Assembly: GCA_021229015.1 (NCBI GenBank)
Contig: CM037785.1
Coordinates: forward strand, 41,102,766-41,166,765
Reading direction: 5' to 3'
DNA length: 64,000 nt
From: Solen grandis
Taxonomy: Eukaryota; Mollusca; Bivalvia; Adapedonta; Solenidae
The translations under genes and the position numbers were made by a program. The first letter of the stretch is position 1, and each line of letters starts with the position of its first letter. This document shows positions 1 through 12,490 of this stretch, one piece after another. The notes under the pieces were generated by a model. That model was not told the origin of the DNA. It did no database searches and worked only from the letters and a program-made list of their open reading frames with translations.

Positions 1-226
1 CACAGTATTTTAAGGGTTAACTTCGACGCAGCGAGAACCTCATCTCATCAAAATTTGACACATAGATACATACTCATTTCTGTGAAAGTCTGAGTCTTAC
101 AAAGGCACTTAAGGATAATGGGGTGGGAGGGGGCCACACCCAGCGCAAGCCCCCTTTAAAATTCCCCAAACGTACACAACCACAAAAACACTCAAAAGAA
201 TGCACTATACTACAGCTTTAAAAAAA

Positions 227-1260
227 AACAAGAGCCATGCTGAATGCTTGCTTGTAAGAAGATGTGTTGGAGAGTAGAATAATATTTTTTTTTTTTTTAA
301 TTTCTTTGGTAACGAATAATATTATTATTTTTTTAAATTTCTTTGGTAACGAAGACTGATGTTTGAAGTGATTATAGATATGAGACCCATATGAAGACCA
401 ACTAATTCCCCTATTTTGATGTCTACAGGTAAAATATTAAGGTCACTGTGACCCCTTATAGATTTTTTCCTTTACCTTAACTATTTCACTTATCAACAAA
501 TGGCAATAACTTAAAAATTATGAAAGGTAGAGTTATCATTCTTGTGCACTGCACTCCCTCTCACTGAGATCTATCCACCTATTAAGTATTCAGTTGATAT
601 CTCAAATACTTTTTGACTTATGCTCCAGACAAAAATTAAGCCAGGAAAATAACAAAGGGCAATAACTCAAAAATTATGAAAGACAGAGTTATCATTCTTG
701 TGCACTGCACTCCTCTTCAATGAGATCTATCCACCTATGAAGTATCAAGTCAATATCTCAAATACTTTTTGACTTATGCTCCAGACAAAAATTAAGCCAG
801 GAAATAACAAAGGCAATAACTAAAATTATGAAGACAGAGTTATCATTCTTGTGCACTGCCTCTCCTCACTGAGATCTATCCATCTATGAAGTATCAAGTC
901 AATATCTCAAATACTTTTTGACTTATGCTCCAGACAAAAATTAAGCCAGGAAAATAACAAAGGGCAATAATTCAAAAATTATGAAAGACAGAGTTATCAT
1001 TCTTGTGCACTGCACTCCTCCTAACTGAGATCTATCCACCTATGAAGTATCAAGTTGATATCTCAAATACTTTTTGACTTATGCTCCAGACAAAAATGTG
1101 GGAAGGACGGACAGAGACTGTTACCATATCCCTGGCCACCTTTCGGCTGGGGATAAAAATTTCACGGGCAGAACCAAAACTACACCCATCTCATGGCTCG
1201 GGCAAAGCAGCAAGTTGCTTGCATTGTCACTGCCTACATTATTTTTCTTAATATAACCCC
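227..1260 (-). repeat. Candidate HINE-like element (family D) with ~152-bp tandem core
   Basis: Four direct units start near 531, 687, 838 and 992 (spacing 151-156 bp), each beginning AGTTATCATTCTTGTGCACT and containing GCAATAACT near its end. The array is followed by GGACGGACAG and an imperfect hairpin (TATCCC...GGGGATA, about 1127-1155). The left edge may be AACAAGAGCC near 228, the same start as families A and B in this orientation, but no subTIR is clear, so the boundaries are tentative. The core is related to the family C core at 6057-7000, which shares TTCTTGTGCACTGCACT. Confidence 0.55.
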
Positions 1261-2420
1261 CCCTCCCCACTACAACCTGAACCCCTGGATCTGGCACTGA
1301 AAGGAATACCTAATAATCTGTAAGAAATTCAATGGTGAAACTAAATACTCACTGTCTCATAACAATGCCAAATCATCTTTATGATAGTTTATTATATGCA
1401 AGTGGAGAACGTCAGTTTAAAAGATGACAAGATCATTGATATCATGTACGTATCACCGTAGCAACATTAAACAACTCCAGATCTTGAACAAAAAATTCAA
1501 AGTTATAATTCTTTCATTCAAGAGGGCCAAGATGGTGCTACATTGATCACCTGGGTGACACTGCTTATACAAACAATTGTAATGGTTTTGAAATCCTTCT
1601 GATGAAATATAAACAACAATTTTAACAAGAGGGCCATGATGGCCCTGAATCGCTCACCTAATTAATATTGCCTTCATTGCCTTTTATAAAACAGCAAAAT
1701 AATCTTAATTGAAAACAGACACTGTAAACAAGAGCTGTCAGAGGACAGTACACTCGACTATTCAAAATGCTTGATGGTAAATCAAATGAAATCTATTTCA
1801 GTTCTTGCCCTTCATATACCCTGTACATAATAATAGTCAAAGATGATACACCTTAATATTTTTATGAAGTCTAATATCAATCCCATGCCTAGTTACTGAG
1901 ACATAAGCATAATTACACTGTGCATGCAAATTTTAACCAAAAATCCAAGTTAGAAAAGGTTTTCCTTGGTTTTCTGATGCCCCTAAAGACACTCCTTAAT
2001 TTTCTAGTCATTTCCACAAGCAATTTCTGAGATATAAGCTGGATAGTAGCTTGAATCCAAAAATTTTTAACCAAAATTTCTAACTTAAAAAGGGGCCATA
2101 AATTTTAACTTATTACATCAAGAGTTATCTACCATGACAGAATGATACCCCTAAACATATCAAAGATGTTTCAAATCAATTGCATGCCTGAATACTGAGG
2201 TATTAGCATGAAAGGACCTTCCATGCAAAACTTTAAACAAAATTTCTAAGTTAAAAAGGAGCCATAATGTGTAACATATTCTATCAAGAGTTATCTGCCA
2301 TGAAAGTATGAACCCCTAAACATATCAAAGATGTTTCAAATTAATTGCATGCCTGGATACTGAGATATAAGCATGAGAGTATCTTGCATGCAAATCTTTT
2401 ACCAACATTTCTAAGTTAAA

Positions 2421-3663
2421 CAAGAGGGCCATGATGGCCCTGAATCGCTCACCTGAGTACCATTGCTTCAACTGATGTCAAGGTTTTTAAACAGACAAGG
2501 ATTCTGATATAACTTAATCTAAAACATTTTACCCCTGACAATACTACACACCAAATACCTAAGCAATGGGCCATATGGTTTCAGAGAAGACTTGGGCGCA
2601 GGGTCATTTATCACCGTAGGGCCAAGACTTTGAAAATCTTTGTAATGAACCATTAGATGCTACTACATACCAAAAATCTTAGCTCTAGGCCTTATTGATT
2701 CATAGAAGAAGATTTTTTAAGATTTTCCTATTTAACTCTATGTAAAACAAGTGACCCCTGGTGTGGGGTCATTTATCACCATAGGGCTATGATTTGTACA
2801 ATCTTGGTAGTGGCCCATAAGATGATGCTACATACCAAATATCTAAGCTCTAGGCCTTATGGATTCATAGAAGAAGATTTTTTAAGATTTTCCTATATAA
2901 CTCTGTGTAAAACAAGTGACCCCTGGTGGGGGGTCATTTATCACCATAGGGCTATGATTTGTACAATCTTGGTAGTGGCCCATAAGATGATGCTTCATAC
3001 CAAATATCTAAGCTCTAGGCCTTATGCATTCATAGAAGAAGATTTTTTAAGATTTTCCTATATAACTCTATGTAAAACAAGTGACCCTGGTGCGGGGTCA
3101 TTTATCACCATAAGCTATGATTTGTACAATCTTGGTAGTGGCCCATAAGATGATGCTACATACCAAATATCTAAGCTCTAGGCCTTATGGATTCATAGAA
3201 GAAGATTTTTTAAGATTTTCCTATATAACTCTATGTAAAACAAGTGACCCCTGGTGCGGGGTCATTTATCACCATAGGGCTATGATTTGTACAATCTTAG
3301 TAGTGGCCCATAAGATGATGCTTCATACCAAATATCTAAGCTCTAGGCCTTATGCATTCATGGAAGAAGATTTTTTAAATTTTCATTTTTAAAATCTATT
3401 TTTAGCTCCTGTGACCTAATTATGCGATGGACCATAACCATTTATACAACTTTAGTAGAGCTTCATCCAAGGAACATTCCTGCAAAATATTTTTCAAATT
3501 GGCCAAGCCGTTTAGGAGGAGATGTTGTTTGAAGCAATTGTTGACGCCGGACGCACGCACGCACGGACGCACGCACGGACGCACGCACGCACGGACGACG
3601 GACGCCGGACAAAAGGTGATCAGAAAAGCTCACCTTGAGCACGTTGTGCTCATGTGAGCTAAA
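2421..3663 (-). mobile_element. Family A element, nested copy 1
   Basis: The 3' end at the left has CTTG, hairpin GGGCCATCATGGCCC and subTIR CTCAGGTGAGCG. The core has about four units of 158-165 bp with the recurrent phrase AAACAAGTGACCCCTGGTG. An ACGC/ACGG microsatellite follows at 3549-3612, and the 5' end is AGCTCACATGAGCAC with hairpin GAGCAC...GTGCTC. Open frames run through the core (about 55 codons per unit) only because the unit length is near a multiple of three; I do not treat them as genes. Confidence 0.85.
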
Positions 3664-3857
3664 AAAGGGGCCATAATTTGTAATATATTCCATCAAGAGT
3701 TATCTACCTTGGTTGTCTGATGCCCCTTAACATATTCATAAATTTTCAAGTCAATACCATGAATGGCTATTGAGATACAAACTGGAGAGTAGCTTGCACG
3801 CAAAACTTTAACCAGATTTTCTATTGCATGCAACTTTAACCAAAATTTCTAAGTTAA

Positions 3858-5101
3858 CAAGAGGGCCATGATGGCCCTGAATCGCTCACCTGAGTACCAT
3901 TGCTTCAACTGATGTCAAGGTTTTTAAACAGACAAGGATTCTGATATAACTTAATCTAAAACATTTTACCCCTGACAATACTACACACCAAATACCTAAG
4001 CAATGGGCCATATGGTTTCAGAGAAGACTTGGGCGCAGGGTCATTTATCACCGTAGGGCCAAGACTTTGAAAATCTTTGTAATGAACCATTAGATGCTAC
4101 TACATACCAAAAATCTTAGCTCTAGGCCTTATTGATTCATAGAAGAAGATTTTTTAAGATTTTCCTATTTAACTCTATGTAAAACAAGTGACCCCTGGTG
4201 TGGGGTCATTTATCACCATTGGGCTATGATTTGTACAATCTTGGTAGTGGCCCATAAGATGATGCTACATACCAAATATCTAAGCTCTAGGCCTTATGGA
4301 TTCATAGAAGAAGATTTTTTAAGATTTTCCTATATAACTCTGTGTAAAACAAGTGACCCCTGGTGCGGGGTCATTTATCACCATAGGGCTATGATTTGTA
4401 CAATCTTGGTAGTGGCCCATAAGATGATGCTTCACACCAAATATCTAAGCTCTAGGCCTTATGCATTCATGGAAGAAGATTTTTTAAGATTTTCCTATAT
4501 AACTCTATGTAAAACAAGTGACCCCTGGTGCGGGGTCATTTATCACCATAGGGCTATGATTTGTACAATCTTGGTAGTGGCCCATAAGATGATGCTACAT
4601 ACCAAAAATCAAAAGGTTAGGCCTTGTGGTTTCGGAGAAGAAGATTTTTTCAAGTTTTTTCCTATATTAGCCTATGTGAAATCAAGTAACCCCTGGGGCG
4701 GGGCCAATTTTGACCCCAGGGTCATAATTTGTACAATCCTGGTAGAGAGTCATAAGATCATGCTACATACCAAAAATCAAAAGGCTAGGCCTTGTGGTTT
4801 CAGAGAAGAAGATTTTTTAAATTTTCATTTTTAAAATCTATTTTTAGCTCCTGTGACCTAATTATGCGATGGACCAGAACCATTTATACAACTTTAGTAG
4901 AGCTTCATCCAAGGAACATTCCTGCAAAATATTTTTCAAATTGGCCAAGCCGTTTAGGAGGAGATGTTGTTTGAAGCAATTGTTGACGCCGGACGCACGG
5001 ACGCACGCACGGACGCACGCACGCACGCACGGACGACGGACGCCGGACAAAAGGCGATCAGAAAAGCTCACCTTGAGCACGTTGTGCTCATGTGAGCTAA
5101 A
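3858..5101 (-). mobile_element. Family A element, nested copy 2
   Basis: It has the same ends and layout as the copy at 2421-3663. The first roughly 330 bp at the left look virtually identical between the two copies. The core differs: the last two units here are diverged (GGGGCGGGGCCAATTTTGAC type). The microsatellite lies at 4986-5050. It sits in the same micro-site of the family B core as copy 1, which suggests that the pair arose by duplication of a B segment rather than by two independent insertions. Confidence 0.85.
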
Positions 5102-5710
5102 AAGGGGCCATAAATTATATTAAATTCAGAAGAGTTATCTACATTGGTTTCTGATGTCCCTGAACATATATATAAACTTTCAAGTCAATACCATAAATGG
5201 TTATTGAGATATAAGGTTGATAGTAACTTGCATGCAAAACTTTAACCAAAAGCTGCAACTCCAATGCCAACACAAGGGCAACTACAATAGCTCTCATATT
5301 CTTCTAATAGTAGAGCAAAATATCAGGTGACCCAAAGAGCCACGTTTAAAAACTTGGTTCCCACAAAGCCATGTTACATACCAAATATCTAAACCCATGT
5401 TTTTGTGGTTTCTGACAAGGATATCTTTTAAAAGTCTTTCCTATGTAAGTCTATGTAAAATCAAGAGACCCCTGGGGCGGGACCAATTTTGATCCCAGGG
5501 CCATGATTTGAACAAACTTGGTAGATGTTCATAAGGCAATAATACACAATAAATATCTAAACTCCAGGCCTTGTGGTTTCTGAGGAGAAGATTTTTCTAG
5601 TTTTTTTCCATATAAGTCTATAAGCTCTAGGCCTTGCAGAAGATTTTCAAAGTTTGCATTTTCAAAATCTATTTTTAGCTCCTGTGACCTACTTATTCAA
5701 CCAATCAAAA

Positions 5711-7087
5711 CTAGAGCTATCACTGAAGGTGATTAATACCCCCGCAAAATACTTTAATGCAGGAGAAGCCAGACTTCAGGCAGAGCATAGATAAGAACCT
5801 GTATACATAGTATATTGGTTGTGATATTAATAAGTTAAGTTTTTATTTAAAGTTGATAGAGAGTCAATAATGGTTGTTTGTCACAGTAGTTTAAAAATAT
5901 AAGGTTACAGTTCTTGGACACTGCACTTCTCCTAGTCGCCATCTGTTTACATTTTAAGTTTCAAGTATATACCATGTATAATATTCGAGTTATGTTCAGG
6001 ACAAGAAAAACAAGGAAAAGTAACAAAGGGAAATAACTCTGTAATTACTCTAGATAGAGTTATGGTTCTTGTGCACTGCACTTCCTCATATTGTGGTTGA
6101 TTATTGTATGAAATTGTTTTGAAATCCAACCAGTAGTTTACAAGTTATACTCTGGACAAGGAAAAGTAACAAAGGGCAATAACTCTGTAATTCCTATAGA
6201 TAGAGTTATGGTTCTTGTGCACTGCACTTCCTCTATTGTGTTGACCATTGTATGAAATTGTTTTGAAATCCAACCAGTATTTACAAGTTATACTCGGACA
6301 AGGAAAATACAAAGGGCAATAACTCTGTAATTACTCTAGATAGAGTTATGGTTCTTGTGCACTGCACTTCCTCTCATTGTGCTTGATCATTGTATGAAAT
6401 TTTTTTGAAATCCAACCAGTACTTTACAAGTAATACTCCGGACAAGGAAAAAATACAAAGGGCAATAACTCTGTAATTACTCTAGATAGAGTTATGGTTC
6501 TTGTGCACTGCACTTCCTCTCATTGTGCTTGATCATTGTATGAAATTGTTTTGAAATCCAACCAGTACTTTACAAGTTATACTCGGACAAGGAAAAGTAA
6601 CTAAGGGCAATAACTCTGTAATTACTCTAGATAGAGTTATGGTTCTTGTGCACTGCACTTCCTCTGATTGTGCTTGACCATTGTATGAAATTGTTTTGAA
6701 ATCCAATCAGTAGTTTACAAGTTATACTCTGGACATGGAAAAGTAACTAAGGGCAATAACTCTGTAATTATCAGATGAGTTATGGTTCTTGTGCACTGCA
6801 CTTCCTCTATGTGTTGACATTGATAATTGTATTTTAAGTTCCGGACAAGGAAAAGTAACAAAGGGCAATAACTCCATAATAAGTCAAGATGGAGTTATGG
6901 TACTTGTGCACTGCACTTCCTCTCCATGTGCTTGATCATTGCATGAAGTTGTATTGAATTCCAACTTGTGGTTTTCAAGTTATGCTCCGGACAAGGAAAA
7001 TGCAACGGACCGCTGGACCGACCGACCGACCGACCGACCACCGGGTGACTCCTATATACCCCCCCAAACTTTGTTTCGGGGGTATAA
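5711..7087 (-). mobile_element. Family C HINE-like element
   Basis: The left (3') end has CTAG, hairpin ATCAC...GTGAT (5718-5732) and AATACCCCC. The right (5') end is a hairpin of ATACCCCC and GGGGGTAT (about 7051-7085). Between them are seven core units of 110-150 bp starting near 6057, 6202, 6342, 6488, 6631, 6776 and 6891. Each begins GAGTTATGGTTCTTGTGCAC and contains GGACAAGGAAAAGTAAC. A short ACCG run (7013-7040) takes the microsatellite position between core and 5' end. It is inserted in the outer family A element. Confidence 0.75.
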
Positions 7088-7477
7088 TAATTTGAACAAC
7101 TTTGATAGAGGGCATCATAAGGATGATTCCTGTGAAGTTTGTTCAAAATCCATTCAGCGGTTTCAGATGAGATGTTGTTTAAAGTAAATTGTTGACGCCA
7201 GACGCACACACAGACGCCGGACAAAAGGTGATCACAATAGCTCACCATAAGCACATTGTGCTCAGGTGAGCTAAAAAACTCAAAATCACAGTACATATCT
7301 GACAGCAAACAAACAAACAAAAATCAGGTCACACAAATGATTCCAAATGTAAAGCACAAATAAACCCCTTTTAAAACATTTTTGTATGTTTTTGATGTCC
7401 ATCAGTGCAAGAAATGAAAGTGGTTGGTCTAACACATATCACAGTCGCTCTTTCCTATCCTCCTGAAAAATGGAAAA

Positions 7478-9523
7478 CAAGAGGGCCGTGATGGCCCTGG
7501 GTCGCTCACCTGAGAAACAGGTATTAATAGGAGGAAAAGAAACAGCAAATATCTTATGATATTGTGGAAAATGGGCTCTGCACTCTGCCAGCCATAAATC
7601 AAGTGAGTACTTTAGGACAAGAAGAAAATTCAAATTTGTACTATACACATATAAAGACTAGATGCCCAACGGCAACATGTCGAGCACGCGGCCTAAGGTG
7701 CCCCTTTCACCTCTAATGTGACCCTGACCATGGAGCTAGGGACCCAACTCTTTTGTGTGATACATCTTCTCATTTAGGCAAAACTTACTGCTAAATCATT
7801 TGAGAATCCTCTGATCCAGAGAAAAAGAACAGCCCAAAAATGCAAATCCAGTGTGATGACCTTCACTTTTAAGTATGACCCTGACCTTCAAACTATGGAC
7901 CTAACTCTTGTGCTTAACACTTCTGATCATTTAGGCAAACATTACTGCCAACTAAGTGTGACTTAGACCTTTGAGCTAGGGTCCAAACTCTTCTGCACGA
8001 CACTATGCTTCATTGAGGTTAATATAACTGCCAAGTTGTTTGAAGATGCTGAAATCCATGTCTAAGTTACAACCTGGACAAGCAAATCCAACTCCATGCC
8101 CTATGACCTCTATGCATAACTTGGACATCGTGCACGACACACTGTCTCACTTAGCTTGACATTTGTGTCATATTACTTGAGAATCCCTCAATCCATGGGG
8201 AAGTATCAGCACAGACATTCAAAAATGAACTCATTGTTTACCTTTGACCTCAAAGTATGACCTTGAACTTTGAACTACGATTCTGGTTCTTGAACATGAC
8301 ACAACACTTCACTTAGTTTGACAATTGTGTCAAGTTATCTGAGGACACCCCCCCCCCCCAATTATGAAAGAGCAATGGTCCAGATAAGCTGTTTTAGACC
8401 ATTTTTTTACATTTGACTTTTAAGTGTGATCTTGACCTTTGAGCTACGAATCTGGTTCTTGTGCATGACACTCCATCTTAATGAGCTTGACATTTGTGCC
8501 AAATTATTTGAGAATAATGATCCTTCCATCCAAGATGAAGTTATAGCCCAGACAAGCAAAAAATTGCGTGTTTTAGAACTTTGACCTCCATCTAGGACCT
8601 TGACCTTTGAGCTATGATCTGGTTCTTGTGCATGACACTCCATCTTACTGAGCTTGATATTTGTGCAAAATTATTTGAGAATCCTTCAATTCATGATGAA
8701 GTTATAGCCCGGACAAATCCGGACGAACACACGCACGCACTAACGCACGCACATACATTCACCGAACCGCTATTGTGACAACTAAGTCGAGCCCATCGCA
8801 AGCGGGCTCGAAAAAAATGAGCTTAGCCCCCTGGTAGGCATGTTTTTCAATGAATCAAAATAAATTGTACAATCTTGGTAGAGAGTGACCTAAGGAACAT
8901 CTGTGCCAAATAACTTTGAAATCCAGCCAGTACTTTTGGCCAAGAAGATTTTTCAAATTTGTACTATATTCATATAAGGGAAACAGGCTCCGACCCATGG
9001 CGGCCATGTTTTTCAACGGATCAAAAAAATTTGAACAATCTTGGTAGAGAGTGACCTAAGGAACATCTGTGCCAAATAACTTTGAAATCCAGCCAGTACT
9101 TTTGGAGGAGAAGATATTTGAAGTTTTAAATATATACATTTAAGGAAAACGGGCTCCGCCCCCTGGTGGCCATGTTTTTCAATGGATCAGAATAATTTGA
9201 ACAATCTTGGTAGAGAGTGACCTAAGGAACATCTGTGCCAAATAACTTTGAAATCTTGCCAGTAGTTTTGGAAAAGAAGATTTACAAAATTTTCTTCTTT
9301 TTTTTTTTCCATTGCCATATCAACCAGAGTTCTGCATGGAATCAAATTCTTTGAACAACTATGAAAGGGCTTCACCCAAGGAACATTCCTATGAAGTTTC
9401 TTTTAAAATTAGCCAAGTAGTATAGAAGGAGATGTCATTTTCAGTTATATGTTGATGACGGACGACGGACATTCATCGGTCACAATAGCTCACCTTGAGC
9501 ACGCTGTGATCCGGTGAGCTAAA
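7478..9523 (-). mobile_element. Family A HINE-like element interrupted by family E
   Basis: The left end has CTTG (read on minus), a GGGCC...GGCCC hairpin and CGCTCACCTGAG. The right end is AGCTCACC with a decayed GAGCACGCTGTG hairpin and CCGGTGAGCT. The core units (about 160-165 bp, recurrent AATCTTGGTAGAGAGTGACC) resume at about 8817 after the family E insertion. The microsatellite near 9460 is reduced to GACGGACGACGGAC. Confidence 0.8.
7658..8816 (-). mobile_element. Family E HINE-like element nested in family A
   Basis: The left (3') end has CTAG, hairpin TGCCCAACGGCA (7663-7674) and subTIR TCGAGCACGC. The right (5') end has hairpin CGAGCCC...GGGCTCG (8789-8810), then poly-A on the plus strand. 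The two subTIRs match (TCGAGCMCGC). The core is a diverged tandem array of about 170-190 bp units with recurring phrases TGACCTTTGAGCTA and TTCTTGTGCATGACAC, followed by an ACGC microsatellite (8720-8755). The flanking family A core is continuous if this segment is removed. Confidence 0.75.
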
Positions 9524-11250
9524 AAATACAAGATGACACAGATAAATATGTTAACCATGGTTCAATAAAGAGTTAAAAGGGGGAAAAAGTTTATACAAAG
9601 TTTTTCTAAGATTTGACCTTATTTTGACCTCACATGACCAAGTTTTAGATTCATTAAAGATTTCATATAAACAAACATTCTGAACAAGTTTCAAAAAGAT
9701 CATCGAAAAATGTTGCCTTTAGAGTGTTCAGGAGCTGAACTATTGACACTGGACGAATGACAAAAGCCTGTCCTAAGTACACATGCAATTGGGGCCTCTT
9801 TACTATGGTAAATTTTGCACAAACAACTTAGTCATTAGAATGATCTATTAATTTCTTTTCTGCACCATAAAACATAAAGAAAGGACTGACAAACTAATCA
9901 ATCTTTGTAAAGAAAAAAAACAACAACACAAGAACAGTTCACTATTTTACATACGAAGTCATTTCTATCTCGTGAGTTCATACCAAAACATGTCAACTAA
10001 TTTCAATGTCGAGCTCTCGATCCCCATTTTGTGGTGCCATTATTGGGTACCATTCCCCCAGCAAAAAGTATGTTTATTTCCCCCCATTTTCAAGCAAAAT
10101 TCCCCAACAATCGAAAATGCAAGAGCTCATATAAATAACAAGAATGGTTAAGTGGTACCTTGTTGCACAGTATTTGATTTCCATTTCAGTTTTACCAAAT
10201 AAAGCTACAAGATAGGAAACATTTTGTACATTTTATTAATATAATATGAATGTGCAGCAAGATTACCAAAATTCCCCCTACAGGAGAAAACGACACAAAA
10301 ATTCACCCTCCTGAAGACAGAGGTACTGTTCCCCTAAAAACAGAGAGAGAGAGTCCTGTGTGTCCATATCATATTGTCTTATTTCCATGCATACATTATT
10401 AGCTATACAGTTTCTAACCAGGTTACATGACTATTAATTCCCAGCTAAAAAAATCATGTCACCCAAGCCGCTATTCATTCCTGGCTGAGGAAAGCCATGT
10501 CATCCGAGCTGCTAGGCTCAAGTGACACGATTTGTCTTAGCCGGGAATAAATAGTCATGTACCCTGTCAGGAAACTGTATAACGGATTTATTATGCTGCA
10601 AAGTTCAGTCCAGTTTCTGCGTTTATAAATACTGATGATGTTTCGCATACATATACTCAGTGGACATGACGTTATGTACACGGCTTATCGACCAATCGGA
10701 AAAGAGAATTATTATTGCAGTATAATAAACCATAATGTATGAGTTGATAATGATACCAAAATGTCATCTAAGAATTAGACCCACAAGAACAAACCGCAAT
10801 GCGTTATCCGATACCCATGGTCCAAAAATAAAGGACAGAAGCTCTTACACTTTTTCTTCTAACTCTGTCTGAATATTGTCACTGAGATGTTGTTGTAATA
10901 AATCAATAATTCTATATGAATAAAAACAGTTATTTAATAATACCTTGATCTTTGGTTACCAGACAGTATACAAAATGTCTGAAAATAATTAGAGGTATCA
11001 GGGAAAATCAGAAAACAAGATTATAAAGGAAATGTGAAGCTGTATCCTGTATGGTTCCAATTAATATGATGTAACAACAAGTAGATTAGGATAGATGAAG
11101 TATGACACAAATGGTGAAACATTGGTATGAAAGAAGTTGATGGTAATAAAAGATGTTTGGAGAGAGTAAAATAGAGAAAGTTTATACATGTATACATGTA
11201 GTGTGATGTGAAAATACAGAAGGATTAGATGGATGTAGAAGAAGGATTAA
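9524..11250. other. Inter-element stretch without recognisable gene
   Basis: No credible coding region. 9600-9770 contains a decayed repeat with TTTGACCTCACATGACCAAG that resembles a further repeat core. A short foldback at 10424-10559 is listed separately. The remainder is AT-rich with no visible structure. Confidence 0.5.
10424..10559. repeat. Short foldback (MITE-like)
   Basis: ACATGACTATTAATTCCC at the left is mirrored by GGGAATAAATAGTCATGT at the right. Further in, ATCATGTCAC matches GTGACACGAT. A third, direct copy of the arm motif (TATTCATTCCTGGCTGAGG) lies in the loop. No target duplication was resolved. Confidence 0.6.
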
Positions 11251-12490
11251 CAAGAGCTGTCAGAGGACAGCACGCTCGACTATTCAAAATGCTTGTTGGT
11301 AAATCAAATGAAATCATTTTAAATTCTTGCCCTTCATAGTAATAGTAAAAAATGATATACCTTGATAGCCTGATACCCTTTAATATATTTATGATCCCAT
11401 GCCTAGTTACTGAGACATATGCACAATAACACTGTGCATGCAAAACTTAAACCAAAAATCCAAGTTAGAAAAGGGCCATAATTTGCATCAGTCCAAAAGT
11501 TATCCTCCTGTTTTCTGATGCCCTTGAAGACACACCTTAACTTTCTAGTCAATTCCACAAGCAATTTCTGAGATATAAGGTGGATAGTAGCTTGAATGCA
11601 AACATTTAACCTTAATTCTAAGTTAAAAGGGGGTCATAATTTTTAATTTATTCCATAAAGTGTTATCTTCCTTTATAGTATGATACCCCTAAACATATTA
11701 AAGATGTTTCAAATCAATCCCATGCCTGGATACTGAGATATAAGCATGAAAGTAACTTGCATGCAAAACTTTAACCAAAATTTCTAAGTTAAAAAGGGCA
11801 ATAATTTGTAACATATTCCATCAAGAGTTATCTACCATGAAAGTATGATACCCCTAAATGTATTAAAGATGTCTCAAATCAATCCCATACCTGGATACTG
11901 AGATATTAGCATGAAAGTACCTTGCATGCAAAACTTTAACCAAAATTTCTAAGTTAAAAAAGGGGCCATAACTTGTAATATATTCCATCAAAAGTTATCT
12001 ACCATGAAAGTATGATACCCCTAAATGTATTAAAGATGTTTCAAATCAATCGCATGCTTGATACTGAGATATAAGCATGAGAGTATCTTGCATGCAAAAC
12101 TTTAACCAAAATTTCTAAGTTAAAAAGGGGCCATAATTTGTGATATATTCCATCAAGAGTTATCTACCTTGGTTGTATGATGCCCCTAAACATATTCATA
12201 AACTTTCAAGTCAATACCATAATGGTTATTGAGATAAATTATGTCTTGCACGCAAAACTTTAACCAAAAAAATAATTCATATTAAATTCAGTCAAGAGTT
12301 ATCTACCTTGGTTGTCTGATGCCCCTGAACATATTTATAAACTTTCAAGTCAATACCATAAATGGTTATTGAGATATAAGGTTGATAGTAACTTGCACGC
12401 AAAACTTTAACCAAAAGCTGCAACGCCGACGCCGACGCCTAGCCAGGGTGACTACAATAGCTCTCATATTCTACGAATAGTCGAGCTAAA
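11251..12490 (-). mobile_element. Family B HINE-like element, uninterrupted copy
   Basis: This is the clearest copy of family B. The left (3') end has CTTG on minus, hairpin CTGTCAGAGGACAG (11257-11270) and GCTCGACTATTC (11274-11285). The right (5') end is GAATAGTCGAGC (12475-12486), an exact inverted match to the left subTIR. The core has about six units of 150-170 bp with phrases CTAAGTTAAAAAGGG and GATACTGAGATATAAGC. A short GACGCC run (12426-12439) is in the microsatellite position. Confidence 0.85.

Larger units (their letters stand above)
1729..5319 (-). mobile_element. Family B HINE-like element carrying two nested family A copies
   Basis: The left end carries CAAGAG, hairpin CTGTCAGAGGACAG (1735-1748) and subTIR CTCGACTATTC. 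The right end carries CTAATAGTAGAGC (near 5304-5316), a decayed inverted match. The core repeats at about 150-170 bp, with recurring CTAAGTTAAAAAGGGGCCAT and ACTTTAACCAAA blocks. Two family A elements (2421-3663 and 3858-5101) sit inside, and each interrupts the same TTAAAAAGG spot of a core unit. The element itself is inserted in the outer family A element. Confidence 0.75.
1626..7275 (-). mobile_element. Family A HINE/pearl-like element, outermost layer of a nest
   Basis: Read on the minus strand, the 3' end lies at the left: CTTG, hairpin GGGCCATCATGGCCC (1631-1645) and the subTIR remnant GGTGAGCG. The 5' end lies at the right: AGCTCACCTGAGCAC with hairpin GAGCAC...GTGCTC (7241-7271). The body is split. 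It is present at 1626-1728, about 5320-5710 and about 7088-7275, with family B (1729-5319) and family C (5711-7087) inserted between. Joining the flanks restores the family A order seen in the uninterrupted copies: core units, a CTCCTGTGACCTA stretch, a TTTGAACAACTTT stretch, then an ACGC microsatellite. It is non-coding. No autonomous Helitron protein is present in the window. Confidence 0.75.

Noticed and set aside
3427..3696. Overlapping frames on both strands with ARTHGRTHGRTHART and RASVRASVRA peptides
   Set aside because: Translation of the ACGC/ACGG microsatellite at the family A 5' end.
2789..4834. Open frames of 91-202 codons encoding repeated MICTILVVAHK-type peptides
   Set aside because: They lie entirely in family A tandem cores, the unit length is near a multiple of three, and the frame is not kept in all copies. 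Treated as repeat, not gene.
3549..8755. CRISPR-like regular repeats
   Set aside because: Repeats are 110-190 bp, contiguous, without unique spacers, in a eukaryotic repeat context.
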